Shown here: piece by piece, positions 26,446 through 34,910 of the stretch
Numbering within the stretch: position 1 is the stretch's first letter
How the letters are laid out: each line of letters begins with the position of its first letter
Source: JALZMG01 sp963844175
GTDB lineage: Bacteria; Actinomycetota; Acidimicrobiia; Acidimicrobiales; Ilumatobacteraceae
Reading direction: 5' to 3'
NCBI GenBank assembly: GCA_963844175.1
Contig: CAWJNE010000009.1
Coordinates: 1 to 64,000, forward strand
Length of the DNA: 64,000 bases
Notes under the pieces: generated by a model
What the model saw: the letters and a program-made list of their open reading frames with translations, nothing else
Database searches by the model: none
Told to the model about the DNA's origin: nothing
Position numbers and translations under genes: made by a program

Positions 26446-26949
26446 ATGCGCATCGACATCACCCCGGGCCGCGGCCGGATCAGCGTCGGACCACCCGCCG
26501 GACCCACCGAGACCATCCCCGCCTCGGTGACCGTCACCATCACCGACACCCTCCCCTACGACGTCGAAGCGCGGCTCGAATGGTCCCCGACCGTTGGCAA
26601 ACTCGCCGTCCGCAGGGTCTGCTGCACCGCCCTGCCCGGAGGCGACGACGTCTCGCCCGCCGGCATCGCCCGCATCGCCCTCCGAGACACCATCCAGACA
26701 GTCCTGGAGACCGAGTACCTCGGCGCCACCAGCTGGCCCGGACTCCTCGCCAAGTACAGCGACCGCGACCCGCTCGCCGTTGACGCCTTGATCTACCTGC
26801 TCGCCGTCGCCTTCCAAAGCCCCAAGCCCACCGCCACGGTTGCACTTGCCCGTGGTCTGTCTCCCGCCAGCGGACCGAAACGAGTCCTGGCCGCCCGCCA
26901 AGCCGGACTCCTCCCCGCGACCGAACCTGGCAAACCCGCGGGAGCGTGA
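26446..26949 (+). CDS. hypothetical protein with C-terminal HTH-like region, mobile-element-associated type
   Basis: A 167-residue protein from ATG 26446. The N-terminal ~90 residues are strand-rich (RIDITPGRGRISVGPP; PASVTVTITDTLPYDVEARLEW). The C-terminus (AVALARGLSP-like: TATVALARGLSPASGPKRVLAARQAGLLPATEPGK) follows the pattern A-x-x-L-G-x-S-x-x-x-A-x-R-x-x-x-A-R-x-x-G-L-L-P, a DNA-binding-like helix pair seen in a conserved actinobacterial family near integrases. The conserved function is unknown. It is the only intact-looking gene in the decayed stretch beside tRNA-Val. Confidence 0.6.
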   Translation: MRIDITPGRGRISVGPPAGPTETIPASVTVTITDTLPYDVEARLEWSPTVGKLAVRRVCCTALPGGDDVSPAGIARIALRDTIQTVLETEYLGATSWPGLLAKYSDRDPLAVDALIYLLAVAFQSPKPTATVALARGLSPASGPKRVLAARQAGLLPATEPGKPAGA

Positions 26950-27281
26950 CACCAAGGCAACGATGAGCCCGGGGTGTTCACGCGAGCTTGTCGCCGTCTC
27001 ACCCGCCGGTCCCGATCCCAACGCAGGCAACGCCCGACGCCCGCCCGACCATCGTTGGGCGAGATGTCACGTGTACCACGGCCACAAGCGGTCGTGTACG
27101 TTGCTCCGCACGGCGGAGAGGATCAAGACGGCGGTTGCGTCGGGCTGAGCGGGCGCAGTGTGACGAGGCGCGCACTTTCACTTTCTGCTGGGAGTCCTCG
27201 CCGGACCTCGTGAACGGGACGGCGAGGACTCCTTTGCGTTAGTCGACGCACGACGGACGCGCCACTCAAACGGCAGGATCG
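26950..27281. other. gap after the HTH-type gene; only a terminator hairpin recognised
   Basis: These 330 bases contain short frames with skewed composition and no family signs. The one clear element is the hairpin at 27191-27232. Confidence 0.4.
27191..27232 (+). terminator. hairpin terminator with short T-rich tail
   Basis: A perfect 13-base inverted repeat (27191-27203 and 27220-27232, loop of 16) is followed by TTTGCGTT. It lies about 240 bases past the gene at 26446-26949. Confidence 0.6.
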
Positions 27282-27573
27282 GTGGCACGGGCGCGTCATG
27301 ATGCGACCGGGGGGCGCGGACGACGAGCACGGTTCGACTGCTGGACCCACCGGAAGCTCGACGTCGACGTCGACGGCGACCTGTTGACCTGGCTCCGCAT
27401 CGAGCGCCCGGACAAGCCCGCCGATCCTCGAAGCGTTCCGGCTGGCGTCTCGTGGGGCGCTGCATCCGCCGGTCGGTCTCGCCCTGCTCGCCGAGCACGA
27501 CCACCAGGACGCCTCCGAGTGTGTGATCTCGGAGCCGGGCGCCGTCCCGTCGTCTCTGGCGCCGTCGAGCTGA
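27282..27573 (+). pseudogene. remnant of an unidentified gene with a frameshift
   Basis: One frame reads F-D-C-W-T-H-R-K-L-D-V-D-V-D-G-D-L-L-T-W-L (27333-27395) and on to RIERPDKP; a second frame then carries PILEAFRLASRGALHPPVGL and LALLAEHDHQDASE to a stop at 27571-27573. The two join sensibly with a one-base shift near 27420. The protein is unknown to me. It resembles the fragment at 5842-5901 in its first part. The remaining DNA to the tRNA (27574-27742) holds no gene. Confidence 0.4.
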
Positions 27574-27671
27574 CGGCCCGCCACCCGATCCGGACCGGGT
27601 AGCCAGGCGCCGGTTCTGCAGTGACCGCCAGAATTTACGACCCCGCGGGGCCTCACCGGCCAGTTGACCCG

Positions 27672-27709
27672 GCGCCAGCGGGTGCCCGCTGCGCCAGCGG
27701 GTGCGCCCG
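27672..27709. repeat. tandem repeat, two ~19-base copies
   Basis: GCGCCAGCGGGTGC occurs twice back to back with a 19-base period (27672-27690 and 27691-27709), with a few differences at the copy ends. It sits in the decayed stretch next to tRNA-Val. Confidence 0.6.
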
Positions 27710-27742
27710 CCGCACCTGAAGTTAGAACCCCCAACGAACCCT

Positions 27743-27777
27743 CAACGGTCGGCCGCCGGGTGGGCGGCGGACCGTTG
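27743..27777 (-). terminator. hairpin terminator of tRNA-Val
   Basis: A 15-base inverted repeat with one mismatch (27743-27757 and 27763-27777, loop of 5) begins 25 bases past the tRNA 3' end on the minus strand. Confidence 0.6.
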
Positions 27778-27801
27778 TAGCCATCTAGCAGGGCTTTCGG
27801 G

Positions 27802-27875
27802 TGGGCGCAGAGGGACTCGAACCCCCGACTCCTGCCTTGTAAGGGCAGTGCTCTAGCCAGCTGAGCTATGCGCCC
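27802..27875 (-). tRNA. tRNA-Val (anticodon UAC)
   Basis: The minus strand folds into a full cloverleaf: acceptor GGGCGCA/TGCGCCC, D stem GCTC/GAGC, anticodon stem CTGCC/GGCAG around the loop CTTACAA (anticodon TAC), a 5-base variable loop, and T stem GGGGG/CCCTC around TTCGAGT. The length is 74 with the discriminator A. CCA is not encoded. The upstream HAD gene stop codon lies inside its 5' end. Confidence 0.96.
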
Positions 27876-28564
27876 GTCGAACGGTCGAGCCTACGAGCCC
27901 CGTCCGAGGACAGCCCGTCGAGGAGCTGCGGCAGGTTGGCGAGCGAGTCGGCGACGATGTCGGCCCGTGCCGCCTCGTCTCGCCCGACGTGGAGGTACCC
28001 CCAGGGCCCGCGCCGCAGCAGCACCGTGCGCATCCCGGCGCGGCCGGCGGGGAGGACGTCGTTGTCCAGCCGGTCCCCGACGTAGGCGATGCGCGCCGGC
28101 TCGACCCCGCAGGCGCCGACCACGGCGGAGAAGAAGGCCGGGTCAGGTTTCTGCACCCCGAGCTCGTCCGAGATGAGGATCTCGTCAACGTCCAGCCCCA
28201 TCGCTTCCAACGCCGTGCGCGCCTGCGGCGGCTGGTTGCCGGCGATGACCACCCGCCGACCGCCGTCGCGCAGGGCGGCGAGGCACGGCCGCACGTCCGT
28301 GTACAGGTCGTCGGCGTCGAACTCCGTGCGCAGCCCATCGGGGTCATCGGCGGCCCAACGCACCTGCTCCCGCTCGATGTCGATGCCGGGACGGACGATC
28401 TCGAAGGCGTCGGCGTGCGGCCGGTCGGTCCCGGCCATCGCCCCCAGCACGCCGAGCATCGTCAACCGCGTGACACCGAGCCGGTCGGCCCACCGGGACC
28501 AGATGCGCGTCTCGTCGATCAGGGTCTCACCGACGTCGAACGCCACGGCGGCGATCTGGTCCAC
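27866..28564 (-). CDS. HAD-family hydrolase (phosphatase-like)
   Basis: A 232-residue protein from GTG 28564. HAD motifs are FDVGETL (motif I, nucleophile D10; the second aspartate is replaced by glycine), VVIAGNQ (motif II), the lysine in GVQKPDPAFF (motif III) and YVGDRLDNDVLPAGRAGM (motif IV). A D-x-G motif I is found in some HAD phosphatases, but the loss of the acid/base aspartate makes catalysis uncertain. Its TAG stop (27866-27868) is formed by bases 8-10 of tRNA-Val, so the gene and tRNA overlap by 10 bases and may share a transcript. Confidence 0.85.
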   Translation of the reverse strand: MDQIAAVAFDVGETLIDETRIWSRWADRLGVTRLTMLGVLGAMAGTDRPHADAFEIVRPGIDIEREQVRWAADDPDGLRTEFDADDLYTDVRPCLAALRDGGRRVVIAGNQPPQARTALEAMGLDVDEILISDELGVQKPDPAFFSAVVGACGVEPARIAYVGDRLDNDVLPAGRAGMRTVLLRRGPWGYLHVGRDEAARADIVADSLANLPQLLDGLSSDGARRLDRSTGA

Positions 28565-28626
28565 GGACCCGGACGGTAGTGTCGCCTCCGTGCGCAGGGC
28601 CCTCGGCGGAGCGGGGAAGGACCCGA

Positions 28627-29196
28627 GTGGCGGTCATTGACGTCGCTGGGTTCGTCGCCGAGCTGAAGAGCGAGGCGATCGACCACGGTTTCCACGTCCA
28701 CGACGAGCGGCATTTCGTGGAGACCTACTCGCTGCGCCAGCTGTGGGAGGTCGACCTGCACCCGGAGGAGGCGTGCAGCGGCCCGATCGACCTGCACCTC
28801 TCGCTCGACGTCGATCCGCGGGCGATGCTCGGGTTCGAGGACGAGGTCATGAAGCTCGAAGACCCGGACGACGCCCCGCCGGACGGGTTCACGTTCCCGC
28901 TCGTGTTCACCTGGACGCTGCCGCCGCTGCCGGACCCGCCCGATCTGCTCGTGCTGGCCACGGACCTCGCCGGAGTGGGCGGGGTCGAGCTGCCCGTCGA
29001 GGTCTCGGCGATCGACTCGTTCCCGAGCGTCACCGACGCACCCGAGCGCTCGCTGTCCATGGTCGCCCGGACGACGGTCGAGCTGAGCGACGTGTACATG
29101 AACAACGACCACGCCGTTGCCGCCAACCTGGAGCGGTGCAAGGTGGTCAGCCTCTACCTGTTGGAGAAGGCCAAGGAATGGCTCGGCGATCTGTGA
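28627..29196 (+). CDS. conserved-looking hypothetical protein
   Basis: A 189-residue acidic protein. The GTG at 28627 follows GGAAGGA by a suitable distance and gives the start VAVIDVAGFVAELKSEAIDHGFHV. The sequence mixes helices and strands with normal codon use (LWEVDLHPEEACSGPIDLHLSLDVDPRAMLGFEDEVMKL; TWTLPPLPDPPDLLVLA). No family is recognised. It is followed at 64 bases by another small unknown gene. Confidence 0.65.
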   Translation: MAVIDVAGFVAELKSEAIDHGFHVHDERHFVETYSLRQLWEVDLHPEEACSGPIDLHLSLDVDPRAMLGFEDEVMKLEDPDDAPPDGFTFPLVFTWTLPPLPDPPDLLVLATDLAGVGGVELPVEVSAIDSFPSVTDAPERSLSMVARTTVELSDVYMNNDHAVAANLERCKVVSLYLLEKAKEWLGDL

Positions 29197-29260
29197 ATGA
29201 AAAGCCGACCTTGGGGAACACGGCTCGCCTACTGTCCCCATGCGAGGAGGTGCCTGCTCG

Positions 29261-29503
29261 ATGCGCGTTCGCGAGCTGATCGACATCCTGAACGAGCAAC
29301 CGCCCGACGCGGAGGTCGAGCTCGCCGTCATCGCCCCGGTCGAGGAGGAATCGGACGACATCACCGTCGATCGGTATCCGGTCGACGGAGTGCTCCCATG
29401 GAACGACGACGGGGAGGAAGGTGTCGTGATCTGGCTGATCGGTGGCGAGGATGCCGACGTCGACGCCTTCCTCGATGCGGTCGAGCAGGACTCCACGACC
29501 TGA
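29261..29503 (+). CDS. small hypothetical protein
   Basis: An 80-residue acidic protein from ATG 29261, with AGGAGG ten bases upstream. It reads MRVRELIDILNEQPPDAEVELAVIAPVEEE, then YPVDGVLPW, VVIWLIGGEDADVDAFLDAVE. The start resembles small proteins that cap strand-helix folds, but no family is recognised. It lies between the hypothetical gene at 28627 and the acyltransferase. Confidence 0.6.
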   Translation: MRVRELIDILNEQPPDAEVELAVIAPVEEESDDITVDRYPVDGVLPWNDDGEEGVVIWLIGGEDADVDAFLDAVEQDSTT

Positions 29504-29562
29504 CATCGCTCCTGGTCACGGGGCCTTGGCGCGCCGCGTTTCCGTGACCGCCCGCTCCTAGC

Positions 29563-31578
29563 ATGCGGGGGATGCGTGGGCCCAAGGTCTCGACGGCTGC
29601 CACGCGCCCCAGCGCCGGTTACCTGCCGGGGCTGGACGGCCTGCGGGCCCTGTCGGTCACCGCCGTCCTGCTGTACCACGCCGACCTGCCGTGGATCCCC
29701 GGCGGGTTCCTCGGTGTCGAGGTCTTCTTCGTCATCAGCGGATACCTGATCACGCTGCTGTTGACCGAGGAGTTCGGCCGCTCGTCACGCGTCTCGTTGG
29801 GCAACTTCTGGCTGCGCAGGGCCCGCCGGCTGCTCCCGGCGCTGTACCTCCTGCTGGCCGTCGTGTCGGTGGTCGTGCTGCTGTTCTTCCGCGGCGAGGC
29901 GGCCAACCTCGCGGCGCAGGTCTGGTCGGCGCTCGCGTACGTGACCAACTGGTACTTCATCTTCTCCGAGCAGTCGTACTTCGCGCTGGTCGAACGTCCG
30001 CCCGTGTTCCAGCACCTGTGGTCGCTGGCGATCGAGGAGCAGTTCTACCTCGTGTGGCCGCTGGCGCTGCTCGGCCTGCTCAAGGTGCTCGGCCACAACC
30101 GTCGGGCGATGGCGGCCGTCATCTTCGGCGGGGCCGCCCTGTCCACGATCTGGATGTCGATCCTGTTCCAGCCGGCGGTCGACCCCAGCCGCGCCTACTA
30201 CGGCACCGACACCCGTGCGTCGGGGCTGCTGCTCGGCGCCGCCCTGGCCCTGCTGTGGCGACCGAACGCGTCGTGGGCCAGCGACGACGTGCGCAAGCGC
30301 AACCTGCTGGAGGGCGTCGGCGTGGCCGGCGTCGCCGTGCTGGTGATCTGCTTCCTGCAGATGGAGGAGTTCAACTCCTTCCTCTACCGCGGGGGCTTCT
30401 TCGTGATCGGCATCGCCTCGCTGGTGGCGATCATGTCGGCCGTCCACCCGGCGACGGTGCTCGGTCGGCTCCTGCTCTCCAACCCGGTGCTGGTGTGGAT
30501 CGGCGTGCGCTCCTACTCGCTGTACCTGTGGCACTGGCCGATTTTCGTGTTCACCCGGCCCGAGCTCGACCAGCCGCTCGGCCTGTACCCGACGCTGGCG
30601 CTGCGCCTGGCCCTGACCGTCGTCGCCGCCGAGCTCAGCTATCGGTACGTCGAGGTGCCGATCCGCAACGGTGCCTTCCAGCGTTGGCGCCAGCGCCTGG
30701 CCACCCGTGAGGGCGCCCGCCGGCGCACCGGGCCGATCGCCCTCGCTGGATCGGCGGTGCTGCTGCTGGTCGCCGTGAGCACGGTCAACGCCGGTCCGTC
30801 GAGCGCCGAGCAGCAGCTGCTCGGCCAGGGCAACGTGCCGCCGCCGACCTCGACGTCGACCACCGTCGCCGTGCCCGACCCGCCCGTGCTCCCCGTCACG
30901 ACCGTGCCCGGGACGGCGACGACGGTGCCCGGCCAGACGACCGTCGCCGAACCGGCGAGCACGACCACGGCCACGTCGCCGACGACGACGGCCGCGACGG
31001 TCGCCCCACCGGCGGCGCCCGGCACGACGATCACCGTGCTCGGCGACTCGGTCCTCCTCGGTGTCGAGGAGCAGATGACCGCCGAGCTGTCCGCCAGCGG
31101 CTTCGAGGTCGACTACCGGGCGGAACCGGCGTGGCAGCTCGACAACGCGCTCGACGACATCACTGCGGCGGGTCGTCCCGTCGGCGAGGTCGTCGTGCTG
31201 GGCATCGGGCACGACTCGCTCTGGGAGCGCGATCGCTCCGGGTACGACGGGTATGCCGAGCGCTTCGACGAGGAGGCCGACGCCTTGCTGGCCGGACTGC
31301 GCCAGCTCGGCGCGAAGCGATTCGTTTGGATCACCCTCAACGAGCAGGACCGGTCGACGGTCCCGGACTTCGGGCTCGAGATGTACGACCAGTACAACTG
31401 GTACTTCCCGTACGTCAACGAGCGGCTGCGGCTGCTGCACGAGCGCAACCCGGACGTCGTGCTGGCCGACTGGGCCGCCGTCTCCAAGCAGGAGGGGTTG
31501 ACCTACGACGCCATGCACCTCACCGGTGACGGCATCCGCTTGATGATCGACACCATCCGCGTCCAGGGCAACATCTGA
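29563..31578 (+). CDS. OafA-like membrane acyltransferase with C-terminal SGNH domain
   Basis: A 671-residue protein. Residues ~20-380 are an acyltransferase-3 domain with about ten helices, opening with YLPGLDGLRALSVTAVLLYHAD, then FLGVEVFFVISGYLIT, FWLRRARRLLPALYLL and HLWSLAIEEQFYLVWP. A Thr/Pro-rich linker (about 410-485) leads to an SGNH domain (TVLGDSVLLGVEEQM; IGHDS; AMHLTGDGIRLMI). Such two-part enzymes O-acetylate peptidoglycan, lipids or polysaccharides outside the membrane. ATG 29563 is taken; ATG 29572 is possible. It is convergent with the SGNH lipoprotein gene, 6 bases away. Confidence 0.9.
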   Translation: MRGMRGPKVSTAATRPSAGYLPGLDGLRALSVTAVLLYHADLPWIPGGFLGVEVFFVISGYLITLLLTEEFGRSSRVSLGNFWLRRARRLLPALYLLLAVVSVVVLLFFRGEAANLAAQVWSALAYVTNWYFIFSEQSYFALVERPPVFQHLWSLAIEEQFYLVWPLALLGLLKVLGHNRRAMAAVIFGGAALSTIWMSILFQPAVDPSRAYYGTDTRASGLLLGAALALLWRPNASWASDDVRKRNLLEGVGVAGVAVLVICFLQMEEFNSFLYRGGFFVIGIASLVAIMSAVHPATVLGRLLLSNPVLVWIGVRSYSLYLWHWPIFVFTRPELDQPLGLYPTLALRLALTVVAAELSYRYVEVPIRNGAFQRWRQRLATREGARRRTGPIALAGSAVLLLVAVSTVNAGPSSAEQQLLGQGNVPPPTSTSTTVAVPDPPVLPVTTVPGTATTVPGQTTVAEPASTTTATSPTTTAATVAPPAAPGTTITVLGDSVLLGVEEQMTAELSASGFEVDYRAEPAWQLDNALDDITAAGRPVGEVVVLGIGHDSLWERDRSGYDGYAERFDEEADALLAGLRQLGAKRFVWITLNEQDRSTVPDFGLEMYDQYNWYFPYVNERLRLLHERNPDVVLADWAAVSKQEGLTYDAMHLTGDGIRLMIDTIRVQGNI

Positions 31579-31584
31579 CGTCCG

Positions 31585-32475
31585 TCAGGCCGGGAACTCC
31601 TCGGCCAAGGCGTTGGCGATGAGGGCGGCGCGGTAGGCGCTGCCGGCGGAGTTGTAGTGGATGTTGTCGTCGACGAACCAATCCGGCTGGACCACCGACG
31701 CCCAGTCGAACACCCGCATGTTCGGGTAGCGCGGCAGCACCTCCTGCAGCGCCTCGTTCCACAGGACCATGTTCTCGTTGCGGTAGGCGCCCGACGTCTT
31801 GAGCGTGAACACGTTGACCCACATCACGGGGTCGTCGCCGACCGCCGACATCATCGTCTCGATCCGCTGCACCCGTGACGGCCCGCCCTCCAGCGCCGAC
31901 ACGTTGGCCGTGTCGTTGCCGCCGAGCGCGAACACCCAGCACCCCTCGTAGCCGTCGGCCTTGATCGCCGTGACCCGGTCGAAGGCGTTGGTCTGTCCAT
32001 CCAGCGTCTCGCGAGTCGACAACGCACCGTCGATCTCCGTGCGGGCGTCGAGCGCCCCGACGCGGCGGTACTGGGCGTCGACCCGCTGATCGGGATCGGA
32101 GAGGTAGGACGGGGAGATCAGGCTGACGGACGTCGAGTCGCCGACGTGGATCACCGACTCGCAGGACGTCTCCGGCTCGCTGACCTCGGTGGTCGTCGTC
32201 TGAGCCGCCGTCGTCGAGGGCCGCTCGCTGGGCGGCGCCGTGGTCGACGGGGCGTCCTCGGCGGTCGCCGGGACGGTCGTGTCGGCGGCGGCGGACCCCG
32301 GTGTCGTGGCGGCGGTCGGGGCGCTCGGCTCCAGATCGGTCGACAGCTCGATCGTGGCCGGGACCACGCTCTCCGTCGAGCTCGGGTCGTCACCCCCGCA
32401 GGCCGCCAGGGCGACGCTGCCGACGGCGATCGCCGAGCACAAGCCGCGAGTGCAGCGTGACGGACGACGATTCAT
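31585..32475 (-). CDS. SGNH-hydrolase-type lipoprotein
   Basis: A 296-residue protein from ATG 32475. A lipobox (SVALAAC) puts the lipidated cysteine at about residue 26. A Thr/Ala/Pro-rich linker follows to ~115. The SGNH blocks are HVGDSTSVSL (block I), ALGGNDTANV (block III) and DDNIHYNSAGS (block V), so the triad looks complete. It would act as an esterase or acetyl hydrolase at the outer face of the membrane. It is convergent with the acyltransferase gene; a related activity on the same polymer is inferred. Confidence 0.83.
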   Translation of the reverse strand: MNRRPSRCTRGLCSAIAVGSVALAACGGDDPSSTESVVPATIELSTDLEPSAPTAATTPGSAAADTTVPATAEDAPSTTAPPSERPSTTAAQTTTTEVSEPETSCESVIHVGDSTSVSLISPSYLSDPDQRVDAQYRRVGALDARTEIDGALSTRETLDGQTNAFDRVTAIKADGYEGCWVFALGGNDTANVSALEGGPSRVQRIETMMSAVGDDPVMWVNVFTLKTSGAYRNENMVLWNEALQEVLPRYPNMRVFDWASVVQPDWFVDDNIHYNSAGSAYRAALIANALAEEFPA

Positions 32476-32507
32476 CCGAGCGGATGGTAGGCGGGAAGAC
32501 TGGGGAG

Positions 32508-34121
32508 ATGGCGGCACGTCGACGGTCCTGGTGGGGATGGGGATACGAGGACGAGGCCCTCAGCGACGACGAGATCCGCACCCTCGCCGGACGGCTGGCC
32601 GAGCGGTTCGGCACCGAGGTCGACCTGCTCCCGGCTCCCACCCTCCAGGGCCTGGACCTCCGTCCGCCCCGCGTCCAGCCTCCAGGCGCGCTCGCCGCTT
32701 GGTGCTCCACGTCGACCGAGGACCGCGCCAGCCACACCTTCGGAAAGTCCTATCGGGACATCGTGCGCGCCGTCCACGGTGATCTGACGGACCCACCCGA
32801 CGTCGTGGCCTTCCCGCCGACGGAGGCCGACGTCATCGCCGTGCTCGACTGGTGCGGATCGGAGGGCGTGGCGGCGATCCCGTACGGCGGCGGGTCCTCC
32901 GTCGTCGGCGGCATCGAGTGCGCCGTCGGGGACGACTTCGCCGGCGCGGTGTCGATCGACCTCGGGGCGCTGGACCAGGTCGTCGACATCGATGCCACGT
33001 CTCGCGCCGCCAGGATCCAGGGTGGCGTCCTCGGGCCGGCGCTGGAGGCCCAGCTCCGCCCGCACGGCTACACGCTGCGCCACTTCCCGCAATCGTTCGA
33101 GCTGTCCACGCTCGGCGGCTGGTTGGCCACCCGCTCCGGCGGCCACTACGCCAGCGTGTACACGCACATCGACGATCTCGTCGAGTCGATGCGCGTCGTC
33201 ACGCCGACCGGGATCAGCGAGTCCCGCCGGCTGCCCGGTTCCGGTGCCGGGCCGTCGCCCGATCGCCTGTTCCTCGGCTCGGAGGGCAGCCTCGGCATCA
33301 TCACCGAGGCGTGGATGCGGGTGCAGGACCGGCCGCGCTGGCGGGCGTCCGCGGGCGTCACGTTCGAGCGGTACGCCGACGGCGTCGAGGCAACCCGCGC
33401 CGTCGCCCAGTCGGCGCTGTTCCCGACCAACTGCCGCCTCCTCGACGGCACCGAGGCGGCGATCTCCGCCGGGGCGTCGGGCCACGGCGCGCTGCTCGTG
33501 CTCGGCTTCGAGTCGGCCGACCATCCGGTGGCGCCGTGGATCGACCGCGCCGTGGAGCTGTGCCGCGACCACGGTGGCGAGGTCCCGGCCGGCGTGCGCT
33601 TGACCGATTCCCACGACGAGGGCGGCGGTGCCGCCGGACGAGGCGATGACGCCGTCGGATCATGGCGGTCGGCGTTCCTGCGCGCCCCGTACCAGCGCAA
33701 CGGGCTGGTCCGCTGCGGCGTGATCTCCGAGACGTTCGAGACGGCGTGCACGTGGGACGCCTTCCCCGCGCTGCACGCCAGCGTCACGACGACGGTCGAG
33801 GAGGCATTGGCCAGGATCTGCGGAGGCGGCTGGGTGACGTGCCGGTTCACGCACGTCTACCCCGACGGCCCGGCGCCGTACTTCAGCGTGATGGCCCCGG
33901 GACGGATCGGCTCCGAGCTGGCGATGTGGGACGAGATCAAGGCCGCCGCGTCGGACGCGCTCATGGCCCACGGCGGCACGATCACCCACCACCACGCCGT
34001 CGGGCGCGATCACGACCCGTGGTACCGCCAGCAGCGACCCGACCTGTTCGGCCGGGCGCTGGTCGCGGCGAAGCGAGAGCTCGACCCGGCCGGGATCCTC
34101 AACCCCGGCGTGATCGTGTGA
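32508..34121 (+). CDS. FAD-binding oxidase, alkyldihydroxyacetonephosphate synthase-like
   Basis: A 537-residue protein. The start chosen, ATG 32508 (MAARRRSWWGWG), gives the typical WWGWG N-terminus; an ATG at 32484 is an alternative. FAD domain pieces are VVAFPPTEADVIAVLDW, AIPYGGGSSVVGGIE, GVLGPALEAQLRPHGYTLRHFPQSFELSTLGGWLATRSGGHYASVYTHI (shortened here by motif) and FLGSEGSLGIITEAWM; the C-terminal cap ends in KRELDPAGILNPGVIV. The family makes ether lipid precursors in eukaryotes; bacterial relatives are often of unknown substrate. The stop overlaps the next gene by 4 bases. Confidence 0.84.
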   Translation: MAARRRSWWGWGYEDEALSDDEIRTLAGRLAERFGTEVDLLPAPTLQGLDLRPPRVQPPGALAAWCSTSTEDRASHTFGKSYRDIVRAVHGDLTDPPDVVAFPPTEADVIAVLDWCGSEGVAAIPYGGGSSVVGGIECAVGDDFAGAVSIDLGALDQVVDIDATSRAARIQGGVLGPALEAQLRPHGYTLRHFPQSFELSTLGGWLATRSGGHYASVYTHIDDLVESMRVVTPTGISESRRLPGSGAGPSPDRLFLGSEGSLGIITEAWMRVQDRPRWRASAGVTFERYADGVEATRAVAQSALFPTNCRLLDGTEAAISAGASGHGALLVLGFESADHPVAPWIDRAVELCRDHGGEVPAGVRLTDSHDEGGGAAGRGDDAVGSWRSAFLRAPYQRNGLVRCGVISETFETACTWDAFPALHASVTTTVEEALARICGGGWVTCRFTHVYPDGPAPYFSVMAPGRIGSELAMWDEIKAAASDALMAHGGTITHHHAVGRDHDPWYRQQRPDLFGRALVAAKRELDPAGILNPGVIV

Positions 34122-34897
34122 TCACCTACCACGTCGACGCCTACAACACGGCGACGGCCTCGACGAACAAGATCCACGACGACGCCGTCGCCCGCACCTA
34201 CGGGTTCCGTGGCGGGCTGGTGCCGGGGGTCGACGTGTTCGCCTACCTCACCCAGGCGCCGGTGGCGCAGTGGGGGCTGGACTGGCTCGCCGGGGGGTGG
34301 ATCAGCGCCCGCTTCGCCACGCCGGTCTATGACGGCGACGAGGCCACCGTCACCGCGGCGACGGTCGACGACCGTCTCGACCTGACGCTGCGCGATCCGA
34401 CCGGCGTGGTCTGCGCCACCGGCCGGGCCGGCCTCGGTGCGCTCGCCACTGACCGTGCGCCCGTGCCGTCGTCTGCGCTCCCCGCCCAGCGCCCTCCGGC
34501 ATCGGCTGAGTCATTGCGCCCGGGCCTGGTGCTCGGCTCCCTGCACGAGGTGTTCGACGCGGCGCGGGCGGACACGTACCTGGCCGACGTGCGGGAGTCG
34601 CAGCCCGTCTACGCCGCGTCGGGCGTCGCCCACCCGGCCTGGCTGCTGCGGTTCGCCAACGCCATCCTGGTGCGCAACGTCGCCCTTGGCCCGTGGATCC
34701 ACGTCGGCTCGGACGTGACGCAGCTCGGTCTCGTGCACGACGGCGACGCGCTTGACGTGCGGGCGCTCGTGCTCGACGAGCACGAGCGCAAGGGCCACCG
34801 CTTCGTCGTCCTCGACGTCGCCGTCGACGCCGCCGGGCGTCCGGTGCAGCGGGTGACGCACACGGCGATCCACACGCCGCGCCGATCGCGTCCGTGA
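34118..34897 (+). CDS. double-hotdog/MaoC-like protein
   Basis: A 259-residue protein from GTG 34118, overlapping the previous stop (GTGA). Two hotdog-like halves are visible: YHVDAYNTATASTNKIHDDAVARTYGFRGGLVPGVDVFAYL with the helix-glycine pattern, and HPAWLLRFANAILVRNVALGPWIHVGSDVTQL (in part). MaoC/hotdog proteins act as hydratases or thioesterases. Because it is translationally coupled to the FAD oxidase, the two likely act in the same lipid-type pathway; that is inference. Confidence 0.68.
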   Translation: MITYHVDAYNTATASTNKIHDDAVARTYGFRGGLVPGVDVFAYLTQAPVAQWGLDWLAGGWISARFATPVYDGDEATVTAATVDDRLDLTLRDPTGVVCATGRAGLGALATDRAPVPSSALPAQRPPASAESLRPGLVLGSLHEVFDAARADTYLADVRESQPVYAASGVAHPAWLLRFANAILVRNVALGPWIHVGSDVTQLGLVHDGDALDVRALVLDEHERKGHRFVVLDVAVDAAGRPVQRVTHTAIHTPRRSRP

Positions 34898-34910
34898 CCG
34901 GCGGCGGGCG

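Noticed and set aside
27282..27573. Treating the remnant as a functional gene
   Set aside because: It needs a frameshift to join its halves and has no start signal; recorded as a pseudogene instead.
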